This document shows, piece after piece, positions 10,760 through 21,800 of a stretch of DNA of 64,000 nt (positions within the stretch are counted from its first letter, which is position 1; the number at the start of each line of letters is the position of its first letter). Under the pieces are notes generated by a model. The model was not told the origin of the DNA. It did no database searches and was given only the letters and a program-made list of their open reading frames with translations. The position numbers and the translations under genes are program-made. The stretch comes from Powellomyces hirtus (lineage: Eukaryota; Chytridiomycota; Chytridiomycetes; Spizellomycetales; Powellomycetaceae). The stretch covers positions 196,501 to 260,500 of the forward strand of contig JAHLKG010000030.1 of assembly GCA_025526995.1 (NCBI GenBank), given 5' to 3'.

Positions 10760-11975
10760 ATGTCCTACTGGCAACTCGCACTCTGGATAGGGGTGCCCTT
10801 CCTTATCAGCAAAGCCCGAGCATACTTCAAGAAAGGGCCGGGCCGCCCCACCCGCCCATGGTCCAAATGGGACACGTATTCGACGCTCTTCCTTGGTCTC
10901 GTTGGCCTCATTCAATTAGCCTTATGTACTCGGCGCCAACCGAATTTCCTCGGCGAGCTGTCTGTCCACCCCGAGGCACCCTCATTTGTGGTGCGCAACA
11001 ACTTCCGAGCGTACATGTACCGACAATACCCAACATGGATGGAGGGATCTCCGAATACAGAACCAACGATTCCGCCTGAACAAAGCCGGGTTAGCGACCT
11101 GGAGAAGCTGTACGATTCGCTCAAGTCCGCGGATCAGAGGAAATCGTATCTCCGATATGGGCACGACGCACATACCCAGTGTTCGTGGTGCAGCGATCCA
11201 AAGGACTATTTGGCGTTCGTAATGCCATCGGTAATGTCTTCATATGCGTTCATGCTCGGATGTTTAGGCGTGGGCACTCTCACATGGCGCAAAGCGCTGT
11301 GGCGCACATACGGGACGATAGCCATCGCCATCATATTCTTGGTGGAGTTGTACATGATCTCCTTGCACGAACCCACGTTCGTCGATAAGAATGGCGTTTC
11401 GTCCTCCCTGTTCAACGGCTGCTTTGTGATGCGGCATGTGGCATTCGCGGCTTTGGCGCTGATGGCGGCGGCGATCAACAAGAAGGACGAGTGGACGGAT
11501 GAGGATTTGTTGAAGGATATCCTGGCCAAGAACCAGGTCATGTACAACCGATCGCAGGCATACCGATTGGCTCGGGCGGCTACGTTGGGCGATACTGGAA
11601 TGCGAAGAAAGTTCATGGAGTACTACAAGGAACGAGAGGCCGTCAATGATGCGGTCAACCGAGATTTGGAATACAAGGTATGTGAGCGACTCTCAAGAGC
11701 AGTACACGGTGGGCTGGACATCAACTGATTCTTGTGTGTCAATTTAGGAGATGCGCGAGAAAGCTCTGCAAAGTTACGACCTGGAGAAGCTGATGGAGGA
11801 TGCGCAGCATCTATCGGGACAGATTGTCCAGTCTGCAATCGATGAGGGCCTCATTGAGAGGATCGACGTGACGCAGGCGCCACCAGATATTTCGCCGGCA
11901 GCGACCTCGCTTCCCAACGGGACCACGACAGTGGTGCGAGAGGAACCTGCGGTGCGGAGCACAAGAGGCAAATGA
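10760..11975 (+). CDS. Conserved multi-pass membrane protein, function unknown
   Basis: Exons 10760-11677 and 11748-11975 in phase 0, 381 residues. The start MSYWQLALWIGVPFLI is the first methionine and begins a hydrophobic segment. About five membrane segments are visible: near the N-terminus, STLFLGLVGLIQLAL, a central pair around MPSVMSSYAFMLGCLGVG and TIAIAIIFLVELYMI, and VAFAALALMAAAI. A soluble loop with HTQCSWCSD lies before the third. The C-terminal third is charged and helical (ARAATLGDTGMRRKFMEYY) and ends in a Pro/Thr-rich tail. I do not recognise a named family. It is divergently oriented from the FAM133-like gene, 166 bp away. Confidence 0.75.
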
Positions 11976-12137
11976 TTCTCGCGAGAAAGATACGCTTCGG
12001 GCATATACTTTTATTCTACAAAGTGAAATTTTGAAACCCCGCCTCACAATATCCATCTACATTGCAAAACTGTTTCAAATGTCTTTTGTGGTGTCCTGGG
12101 AATACATAACACGTGCCCGCCATCTATGTACAACAGT

Positions 12138-13185
12138 TTACTTCTCCTTCACCTGCGTGAGATCTGTTTTGCTGCTCCCCCACATCTTCTTGACTTTGCC
12201 GACACCCCACGTGTGGCTCTTTGCGATGCGGTGAGCCTCGGGCGCCTTCTTGCCGGTGCTCACGTCCTCTAATGAGATAGCCGACACAGAAACGGCCGAG
12301 TCCCGCTCGTTCAGTTTGCTATCCTCAGTCGTCCCCTCGTCCTCTTCCTCGTCAGCAACGACGGTGGCGCCATTGTCGGTCCAGTCGACACTTGTTCCGC
12401 CGTAGCGTTGCGACAAGTTTTCCAGAGCAATTGCGTCTCTCAGCGTCTGCTTGTATTCCTTGGGTCCCACCAGCGACACCTTCTCAACAACGGTGATGTC
12501 GAGGAAAGGTTTCACTACTTTCCAAACGGTCCATAGGAGCCAGTTTGTGGGGAAAATGATAATGCGCTGCAACATTTCCGGGAAATGTGTCTGCAGCACA
12601 TATGTGAGCGACCGGAAGAACGCGATGCCTTCCACATTCTCGTTGGCGGATCCGATGCGGTCGACCAACAGCGTTATTCTCGATTTGATGGTTCCGTCCT
12701 TGATGCCTTTGACGATCATATACACAATAAAACGCACGGTGTGCTCGACAAGCTTGGGATCAGCTTTGTGTCGCGAGATCCGCCAGATCAAGACGGGCGT
12801 GCCATCTTTGGCTGTGTTGTGGTAGTATAGTTTGCCAGTCAGCTCGTCAGCAGTGAAGTCCTCCGTGGTCAGGGAGTCCCATTTGTAGTCTATTCTCCAT
12901 TGCTGTATCAAGGAGATGAGAGAACCGTTCTGCGCAAAGCCGAACGATCACAACACGTACCAGAGTTTTCTCCAGCATCTTCATGGCAAAATCGACATTT
13001 CCTCTCGCGCCGTCAAAGAACTTGACAATCCACCAGTCGGAAACGGATTCCACATTCAGGTTGACAAACTTGTCATCGTCCCGAACTCGTTTTCGAAATA
13101 TTTCGTAGTTTTCCTGGGTTCCGAATGTGATGGGCAGTGGGTTGCTGAAGCTGGCGTCCGCTGTATGTTGTTCGACGGCGCTCAT
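12138..13185 (-). CDS. CRAL-TRIO (Sec14-like) lipid-binding protein
   Basis: Exons 13185-12961 and 12902-12138 in phase 0, 329 residues. The N-terminus carries a CRAL-TRIO N-terminal helical region (WWIVKFFDGARGNVDFAMKM). The main lobe follows: GTPVLIWRISRHKAD, TLLVDRIGSANENVEG, FFRSLTYVLQTHFPEMLQRI, IIFPTNWLLWTVWKVVKPFL. This pattern is diagnostic for Sec14-type phosphatidylinositol or lipid transfer and sensing domains, including the FP-N-FW turn. After the domain come an acidic stretch and a basic C-terminus. A methionine 19 codons upstream (13242) is in frame, but MSAVEQHTAD at 13185 is the more typical start. Function is inferred from the fold. Confidence 0.85.
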
Positions 13186-14281
13186 TTTGAAGAAGGGTTG
13201 CAGTGATCTCGTTGAGGAAAATGGGTGGTCGGTGGGGAACAAGCACAGGTAGAGGAATGAGATGAATCTCCTCTTTCGTTTGTTCCTTCCTTCCTTCGTT
13301 CCTTCGTTCCTTCTTCGGCGCCTCTTCTTGTTTCCCGCCCGTAAATAGCCCTCTAGCTGTTCACATAACGACAGACAGGAAGCGCGAGGCGTATGGCAAG
13401 AATGCGTTTGTGGCGCCTCTCCCCCCGCCGTTTGGGTTTGCGCCCTGCGAGGTGTGGCATGCTGGCATTAGTATGTGTGGCGCAGGGGCTCACGTGGAAA
13501 GTCTCGTGACAGGGCCTCGTGACGAGTCTCGTACGCGTTTCTTCTTGATCGGCCATGTTGTGTAAGAATCCCAGGTATAGGTCGGTCGTTGTCCGTCACG
13601 AATGGAAGAGTTCCCTCGTGTCTGTCTGACACGGACGTTATGGAGGCGGACGGTATCGCAAAGCACATCGCAAGGTCGTTTGCAGCTGTCGTGCACGTGT
13701 CAGGTTGGGCGGAGCTCTAGTAATTGATTCCAGGATCCAACGCCTACAGTACGTCCGCTGGACCAGGAGAGGGCTGTCAACCCGACACGGGGACAGGAGG
13801 TTCTAGGATCGAGGACCGACGCTCGCGGCATTTGGGCAACTCCATGATGTCAAAACACTCGAAATGATGCAGACCTCCATGGACTTTCAGCATATCATCA
13901 TACTGCGAGGCGCTTCTACCTCAGGTGAGAATTATAAATCTACGATGAAAGTCCATTTTGCATTCTAGATTTAGAGCTTTGAGAAGGTGGGGATTAAACA
14001 TTTCCGCATTCCGCCAAAAGGAAGACGCGTCAACGTCATCGCGGTGATAGAGCGCGTCAGTGTGTTCATTATTGACGCAGTCAACGCCTGCTAATGCTTC
14101 CTTCATGACAGGTAATCTCCGTCAGGGGGATGTGATGAAGCAATCATGAAATAATGGGGGAAACCGACGCTATAAAAAGAGGTTGAGCTCGCAACTTCCA
14201 TCGTAGCCCTCATCAGAAATCTATCTCGCATTTCAAAGTCCAATACCCGACACTCAACTTTGTTAAGGATCCCTTGCAACC
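13186..14281. other. Intergenic, divergent promoters
   Basis: About 1.1 kb between the divergent CRAL-TRIO and alcohol dehydrogenase genes. It contains a pyrimidine-rich TTCC/TTCG repeat at about 13276-13318 upstream of the CRAL-TRIO gene, which on the minus strand is a GAAGGAAC-like purine tract. I see no gene in it. Confidence 0.55.
14171..14180 (+). promoter_or_regulatory. TATA box of alcohol dehydrogenase gene
   Basis: TATAAAAAGA lies 111 bp upstream of the ATG at 14282, a good position for a TATA element of this gene. Confidence 0.55.
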
Positions 14282-15772
14282 ATGTCCACAACAATGAAAA
14301 CCCCAACCGAGATGGACGGCAACAAGTCCATTGCCGACATTGTCGGAGGGCTGCTTCCAACTGCCACCCCCATCGCCTCCAAGAAGTCCGACACGGAGAC
14401 CATGCGTGCTTGCACATTCCAAGGCTCCAACAAGATGGTCATGCACGATGTGCCCAAGCCCATGGTCACCGACCAGCGGGATGTCATTGTGAAGATCACC
14501 ACGGCAGCCATTTGCGGAAGTGGTATGTGCGCTCTCTTCTGTCTCTAGGCATCATCTCCATTCCTTACCTTTGGTCGTCTTGCAGATTTGCACATGTACA
14601 CTGGAGCTCTTCGACCGGCCATGGCCAAGGGTGACATCCTTGGTCATGAGATGGTTGGTATCATCGAATCAGTCGGCAGTGAAGTGACCAAGTTCAAAGC
14701 TGGTGATCGCGTGTGTGTGGCGGGCCCCATCGGTTGCGGGTAAGATTGTTTTTGAGCTTTGCCAACCGGAAGAACAGCGTTCCTTACCTGACTTCATTCC
14801 CTCACAGATTCTGCGAGTTTTGCAAACAAGACCTGTGGTCATGCTGCGAGAGCACCAACCCTTCTGGCGCCATGCAAAAGATGTATGGAGCCAAGCTGTG
14901 TGGGGCTTACGGATACACCCACACCACCGGCGGATACTGGGGCGGTCAGGCCGAATACCTCCGAGTTCCTTTCGCCGACGTCAACCTGTTGGCGCTACCT
15001 GACACCATCTCAGACGACACCGCTGTGCTGCTCAGTGACATTGCCTGCACCTCATGGCATGCATGCGAGTTGGCCGAGGTGACCGAGGGCAAGACCGTCG
15101 CTATTTGGGGGCTCGGACCTGTTGGCCTACTCACTGCTATGTGGGCGAAAGAGCGAGGCGCCAAGACCATCATTGGCATTGACTTTGTGAAGGAAAGATT
15201 GGAGACGGCGGAGAAGGTCCTCGGTATCACGACATTGGACTTCAAGAAAGTCAATGTCATTGAGGAAGTCCAGAAGATTTGCCCGGGAGGAGTCAACTGC
15301 GTAAGTTTTTTGCCCCTGTCCTCTTTGTTCGTGAGAATCCCACTTCTAACACTCATCTGGGCAGGCGATTGAACTGGCTGGTTTCCGATACGCCAAAGGG
15401 TGGCTGCATACTATTGAGACGACTCTCAAATTGGAAACAGACGCCATCGAAACCGTTGTCGAAGCCATCACTCTTGTCCGGAAGGGAGGCCACGTCGCCA
15501 TTATGGGAGACTACTTTGGATACGCGAATCACTTCCCGATCGGAGCAATGATGGAGAAGCACATCACTGTCCGCGGAGGGCAGGTGTTGACCCAGAAGTA
15601 TTGGAAGGACTTGATGCGCAGATTCCAAGAGGGTCTGAAGATTGGAGTAAACCCAGAGTTCATCATTACCCACCGATTGCCCCTTGAACAGGCCCCTGAA
15701 GGCTTCAAGACCTTCAATGACAAGACTGACGGCGTCATCAAGGTCTTGTTGAAGGCCAACGGCGCAAAGTAG
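14282..15772 (+). CDS. Zinc-dependent alcohol dehydrogenase, FDH-like MDR family
   Basis: Four exons: 14282-14522, 14586-14739, 14808-15300, 15365-15772; 431 residues, all junctions in phase. Catalytic-zinc motifs are CGSDLHMYTG (about residue 78) and GHEMVGIIESVG. The structural-zinc loop reads FCEFCKQDLWSCC. The nucleotide-binding fold has GLGPVGLLTA, followed by IIGIDFVKERLE. The long loop after the structural zinc and the spacing resemble the formaldehyde dehydrogenase branch of the medium-chain dehydrogenases. It would oxidise an alcohol or aldehyde adduct with NAD(P). The N-terminal 40 residues (MSTTMKTPTEMDGNKSIAD) are not part of the fold. It converges with the cyclotransferase gene, with 229 bp between stops. 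Confidence 0.9.
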
Positions 15773-16001
15773 AATGCTTCAGATTTAGAAAGACTCGGAT
15801 AGTTCGGAAGATTTTGGTCACTAGTAGTACTGCTTCATCAATATACATATATCCTCTCAAAGAACAAACCCCACTTCGGAATGCTTCCACTGCCTGAGGC
15901 TGCTTAAGTTCCAGGCGTCTGTTGCTTACGGTACCAGGCGGTCTACTCTACTTGTGGCATGGCTTACAACGTTGTAGAAACTACTTGAAATATCCTCTCA
16001 T

Positions 16002-16699
16002 CTATGGCTGTTCTTCAGGATGGTGTGGAAAACAATCTATATCACGTGTCCATTCCTTCAGCTTGGTCTCCACAAACTTCTCATATGACCAATCCTCGTT
16101 TTCTGAGAGGCGGGACTTTGACTTTCTCCACACGTAAACATCAGCCTCCTGCGATGCATCAGATTCGGTACTGCTGCAAAGATGAACTGTGACAGTAATT
16201 CTCTCGTAGTCCTGGAAGGAAAGAGCATGAGGGACATCCGTGGGGACAAGAGCCCAGTAGACTTTGCTCCTACGTCGCTTTCAAATAGATCCAAGAGAGC
16301 TATGTCTTCTGCTTGCACATGCACCAGATATCCCTCGACCTGGTCATCGGCGTCGCCTGAAGCGATGGCAGGGTACGCCTGATGCAAAACCTTCCGTCTC
16401 CGGAAACGCTGGCGGCCGCCATCCCGCATTAGACACGCTGGTTGCGGTTAACGAAACGCCACAACCAGACGTACTTTCAAAATGGCCGCTTCCCGTTTGG
16501 GCATTTCACTCTTGCCAACCTACCGTTGCGAGCAATCTTTGGTGGTGAGGAACACGAGTCAAAGTTAGCATGGGTGAAGAGATCCCGCGCTTACCACTTT
16601 GAGATAGATAACGGGGTGCATCAGAGTGCCGTAGCAGAATATAGGCCGTGGTCCTCCATCTGTTGGTTTGGCTTTGTTCACTGCCGTTCTCGTGGACAT
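16002..16699 (-). CDS. AIG2-like gamma-glutamylcyclotransferase
   Basis: Four exons on the minus strand: 16699-16595, 16536-16524, 16437-16274 and 16211-16002; 163 residues. Phases close exactly. The family signature FCYGTLMHP sits at residues 21-29. QAYPAI and the acidic stretch DLFESDDYERITVTVHL follow, and the last of these is only restored by removing the third intron. The second exon is just 13 nt (IARN plus one base). The fold is the butirosin/GGCT-like barrel, and the YGTL loop and the Glu of FESD correspond to substrate-binding and catalytic positions in the family. Likely role: cyclotransfer on gamma-glutamyl amines or peptides; substrate unknown. Confidence 0.85.
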
Positions 16700-18075
16700 T
16701 TTGGTTGTGAGATGAGAGATTTCAAAGCTAAGGCGTTTGGACGCAGGCGACCCGTGTTGCTCACGAGTTTAGTGCAGGTCAGAAGCGCGGTCCCATAGAC
16801 TTCGTGTTCGACCCGCGGAGACGTCTGTGTGCACATGAAGAAACCAAATTTACTTCAGAGGCTCACCGGCCAATGAGATAACACATATCGGTTTGATGGG
16901 CACTTTCTTTTTTTTTTGTATTTTTAGATTGGCATGCATGTTTGTACGAGAGGTCAGTGTACCGAGGTGAGGAGGGGAGGGAGCAATGGCAGCCAGGCAT
17001 TCCCAGCCAAGTTGCCTGCCTGTCTGCCTTCCGCAGACAGCAAACGGGACGTGGGAAGATTTATACACATTTGACATTCCCACGAATGGCATCTGCATGC
17101 ATTGCGTGAATTGATGGTAGGTATGTATACAATCGCAGCATTGTTTTCCAGTGGCATTGTCTGCCGTTAACTTACAAAAACGAAACTTGGGAAGGCAGGT
17201 AACATTCCTTCCCATGTCGAGACCGACACGCAAAATACGCGGTAACTGGTTGACAAGCGTGATTATGCATTGACGGCGCGGGACCATCTAATCAGGTAAT
17301 CAGAGATCATGAGGAAGACGTCAATGTAAAGAGCTCGTAAGAACTCTGCTCGTAATCTTATTCAGAATATGCGTATACCGTAATAACAACAGATGGGCGG
17401 GAGGAAGTGGTCTCCTGGAAATGAATTCCAGACGCTGAGTCAGCAACAAATCCCGCGCAAACAAGGGGGTCCGTGGTCAAGTGCGCAGGAATCTCCACAT
17501 CTCCAGATCCACCAAAGAAACATTCCCAGCAGTACCAGCAGTTTTGCAGCGAGGCCGACGGAACAGCTCCAAGCGGATAAGATTCTGGTACAGTAGCTGG
17601 TCACACGGGCAACAAACAAAGCCATTTTCATTTTCTGGGAATCGCGTGGGGGTGTGTGTCATCACTTGCATCGCTCACGTAAGACATCAGAACGCGCGGA
17701 ACGCTCGACTCAGAAACCTGTCGCTGCGCTCCTCCGCTCGTACCCTACAAAAGCCGAGACCAACTTGTCTCGCTCCGCCCACTTGTCCGTTTCTGTCTTC
17801 CCCGGCTGCTTGATCTTTGGTGAACATCGCTTGATCTTGTATATATCAAGTCGAAGTTCTCCGGGCGACAGCCTTTTTTTGTATCTCTTTGGTGCTGTAT
17901 TTTTGGATATCCTCTTTATTTGTTTTTGGTCATCTCCCCTATAATATTCGAGCCCCTTGTGTGATTTTTGGTGAGTTCCTCTTTCATCAGCGTCAACCGC
18001 TGTCTTTTGCCTTTACCTTCCCGGGAATCACTGGGGGTGGGGGGGAACTGAATCTCATCACCTATTGTTCTCCAG
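16700..18075. other. Intergenic, divergent promoters
   Basis: About 1.4 kb between the divergent cyclotransferase and Pumilio genes. A 145-codon open frame on the minus strand at 16850-17287 has no recognisable motif and looks accidental. The region at about 17770-18075 is T-rich with a ctccag just before the ATG at 18076, which could be a 5'-UTR intron acceptor. Confidence 0.5.
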
Positions 18076-21000
18076 ATGCCACCTCATTCTACAACCATGT
18101 CAGACTACCACTCAGCGAATGACACCTTTGTAGCTACAGAACAGGAACCTCCATGTGATTCAGCGCGTGGAAGACAAGAAACCGGCGATATCGATGTCAT
18201 TCGGTACACGATGTCATCTCTCCAACTTGACGATTGCGTTACGCCGTGGAGTCCACCCAACATGGGCGGGCTGGCCGGATTAGCGCACCGGGGCCCAAAG
18301 CCACACATGATGATGAGGCATTTCAGTGCCGACTCGACCCTGAAGTCTAGTAATGCTATTCTGAATGGATCGTCAGGAACACATCGCCCGGTTCAGATGC
18401 CATCCTTTACCCGACCGGAACAAATCAAGGCAGTCGTCTCAATCCAGCGTGCGTTCCGAGCGAAGCGTTCGGGCAAGCAGATCGAGCATGATGCTGCGGT
18501 GAAAATCCAAGCAACTTTCCGCTCTTTTATAAGTCGAAAGGAGGTGAGAACGTGCGACCACGAAATAGTCTGTGACCCGAACCGCAAAATGACACCTTTG
18601 GTCTTCTATCGAAGACTTTGTCAAAGTTGCAGGCTCACAACAATATGCTGCAGCATGAGCTGTCTAACCGCGACACGCGTATCGCCCGCTCAACTGCCGA
18701 ACTTCATCTTCGAAACGGCATGATTGAGCAGTTTGGGAAGGTGTGCATCTACCACCCTCCTACAGTGCACTATAACAAACGCTTTTATTGACTGAGGGTT
18801 TTTTTTTCGATAAAGACAATCACCAGCTTACGCCGGCAATTAGCTGATGCCTCCTCATCTTATGAGATGAAGTGCGATGTGAAAGAGAAGCATATTGAGC
18901 AACTCGATCGCGACCTGCAAATCGCGTTACGCACTACCAGCGACCTAAAGTATCGCTTGGAAAGCAATGCGGTAGAGTACGCGAAAATGGCATGGGAGTT
19001 CAAGGAAAAGGATTCCGACAGCGCACATGTAAGCTCCCCCTTTACGTATTCGCAAGTCCATCTCTTCTTCTCACGCGACTGGTGCGTGTAGCAATATACC
19101 CTGAACCTTCAGCGCGAGCTGGAGTCAATAAGATGTCAAGTGTCGGAGATGAGGTCAACCAGAGAAGCGGACAGCATTCGACTGTCATTAAAGGACAAAG
19201 AGATTCACGAGCTGCGGTTCCAAATGAAGGAGGCGCGAAGATCGCTGGAGGCAGAGCTGGCCACGAAGAACAACGAGATTGATGAGCTGCGAGTCAGAGT
19301 GTCTCGATTACAGCTGCAGCAAGGGCAGGCAACAGCAAGCACCCCGGTTGAAAGTGACATCCCGCCACGTGCACCTTCCGCTGCTAGTGCGCACAACGCT
19401 CCCGCTGGATCCGTCAAGTCCATTTGGAGCAGCGCTGAGAACAGTGTCAGTCCGTTTGGTCTCTTCTCTCATGAGGTAGGCGGTCTCGATTTGGAAGTAT
19501 ACTGGTGGAAACAAGTGTCTGACAGATCGAGATAGCAGGGATCAACAGACACGCTGTACAGCAACGGCAGCAGCAAGAGTAGCACTCCTGTGCTTGAAAA
19601 TGGCACTGCCAATATGACTCCTGCTATGACGAGCGAGAACAACTCGAACAACGCCAAAGGAATCTGGAATCCAATTACCTGCGACCTGGACTTTCTGAAC
19701 ATGTCTCCAGCAATGGTTCCCATGTCCGCAGAGGTGAGGGAATCAGCATACGCGCCCTGTAATGCTGCCAAAATTTCTCAACTCTCGCACTGTCCATAGT
19801 CTTTGGTTGATTTGTATGGGGCCGATGCGGGTATGATGAAAAACGGTGATGGGCTGCTGAGTGTGTGCGATGAGTACGGATACGGTCGGAACTCTCTTGC
19901 TTCCAGGCTGCTACCTCCAGCACAAGAGAAGAACACGGCGGCCAACTTTTACGTATGCGCCTACTCGTGTCTTGTCTCTGCGAGGCCTATGTATGCTGAC
20001 TCAAAAAATCCAACACTCTTTCAGTTCCTGGTCGACAAGATTGTTCGCACGAATGACCAACCGGCGTCCTTACTGCTTCAACAGAAACTCAAGACAGGCA
20101 CGAATGACGTGAAGGGAATGATTTTCGATGCGATTTTGGGCCAAGCGATCAGCCTGATCAAGAACCGCTTTGGCAACTTCCTGATGCAGCGGGTTCTGGA
20201 GTTTGGTAAGAGCACATGTCCGTGGGATTCGTTCACATAGGCAGGGAACCAACACTCTATTACCTTTTTAGGAACTCCTCAGCAAGTACGCATCTTGGGT
20301 CAAACCATGAGGGGCAACGTATTGAATCTCGCGTGTGATCGTTTCGGCTGCCATGTGATCCAGAAGGTCAGTTGTTGATCTCCATCCGTTCATCTACGCA
20401 TCACAAGCTGATTTTCTATGTTGTACTTTTTAGGCTCTCGAAACCGTTGAGGAAGATCTAAGAGCCTCCCTAATCTCGGAGCTATTCCGCTGCGTCCGAG
20501 AGACTATCACCCACCGCTTTGCATGCCACGTATGGCAGCGCATCTTCCAGATCAAATGGGATGCAGAGCCGCCAGCCATTATGCACTACCTTGACTCCTC
20601 ACTGAAAGGCCAATGGCATCTAATTGCTAACGACGAGAACGGAAGTCTGGTCGTCCAGTGTATCTTTGAGAACTGTAACCAGAAAGAGAAGGGACCCATA
20701 TTATGTGAAGTGCTCGCAAGGACGGTGGAAGTTGCTCGAGGTGCGTTACTCTCTGAATCATGATCCGGGCCCAACGATGGCGTGCTAAGTCCATTTTTCT
20801 TGCAGGCCAATGGGGCAACTGGGTTATCCAGCACATTCTCGAGCACGGAGCGCCTGTAGATCGCAACTACGTAATGAAAGTTTTGGTGCACAACTTCTAT
20901 CCGATGGCCATTGATCAGTACGCGAGCAAGGTGGTCGAGAAAGGTCTTAAATTGGCACCAAAGCGGGAGATGTATGAGATGATCGAGACTGTTCTCACGC

Positions 21001-21376
21001 CCAACGCACGAGACAACGGGTGAGTTCTGCGTGAGAAGGGAGTCCTTGGTTCTCGCAACATTTGCTAATCCGGCTGCTTCGATTATCGCATAGTCGTCCA
21101 TCAATTCTGGAGATGATGAACAACCAATTCGCAAACTACGTTGTCCAACACATTCTCAACCTTGCCGATCCACTTCAGAAGGACATGTGCATCCGTCTCC
21201 TCCTGCCCCACATATCCACCCTCCGCAATTCCAAATACGGTCAGCGGGTAGCCGCCATCGTCGAGAAACATCTGCGCAACAGCCACCAAAAGTTCGGCGT
21301 CAATGTCAGCGCCAACATGATTTCGCCGCTCCCAATGGGTATCCCAAACGGCCACGCCCTAGGACTACGGGGATGA
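18076..21376 (+). CDS. IQ-motif, coiled-coil and Pumilio-repeat (PUF) protein
   Basis: Eleven exons: 18076-18543, 18633-18740, 18816-19028, 19092-19475, 19539-19733, 19800-19952, 20025-20205, 20272-20366, 20434-20740, 20806-21019, 21094-21376; 866 residues with every phase consistent. Residues about 120-156 hold two IQ motifs (SIQRAFRAKRSGK, KIQATFRSFISRK). A long coiled coil spans roughly 160-345 (QLDRDLQIALRTTSDLK, ELRFQMKEARRSLE). A Ser/Thr/Asn-rich linker follows. The C-terminal 350 residues form eight Pumilio repeats (NRFGNFLMQRVLEF, DRFGCHVIQKAL, HRFACHVWQRIF, ENGSLVVQCIFE, GNWVIQHILEHG, DQYASKVVEKGL, NQFANYVVQHIL, SKYGQRVAAIVE). PUF domains bind 3'-UTR elements and repress or localise mRNA. 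The IQ motifs suggest calmodulin or myosin light-chain binding. Confidence 0.92.
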
Positions 21377-21800
21377 ACACGGCCTTTCTTGTCCGCCAAC
21401 GGATGATAGGCTGACAGAAATAATCCGATAACTTATTGATAGAAACAAAGACGCGGCCGATGGGATCGATGAAAACATATCCACCGAAAAGCTCTTTGCG
21501 AAGGACAATTGAACGCCCAGAGAAATCAATGGGCGCCTGACAGTTGTTCCATTGTGCTTACCCCCTGTTGCTACTTAGATAGACGAACCGTGATTCATTG
21601 TAATGATCATACCTGTACGTAATAGCACACTACATTTTTGAAACACCGCAAGAGTGTTATTGAAAGATATATAATTGATGGGGGGAGAAGGATGCTATGT
21701 ACGCCTTGTCCTATGTTTACAAGATATATAATTGATGGGGGGAGAAGATGCTATGTACGCCTTGTCCTATGTTTACATCCGACTATGATGTGGTGAGTCT
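21377..21800. other. Intergenic, convergent 3' ends
   Basis: Between the Pumilio gene and the next minus-strand gene. It holds the direct repeat at 21665-21777 and otherwise nothing recognisable. Confidence 0.5.
21665..21777. repeat. Two-copy tandem duplication, 57-bp unit
   Basis: A 57-bp unit beginning AGATATATAATTGATGGG is repeated immediately, the copies differing by one G. It lies between convergent genes and has no coding content. Confidence 0.9.

Noticed and set aside
16850..17287. 145-codon open frame on the minus strand
   Set aside because: Its C-terminal part runs through a T-rich homopolymer (lysine run), it has no family-like segment, and it lies in a divergent promoter region.
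21665..21777. CRISPR-like repeat
   Set aside because: Only two adjacent copies, no spacers, and eukaryotic context.
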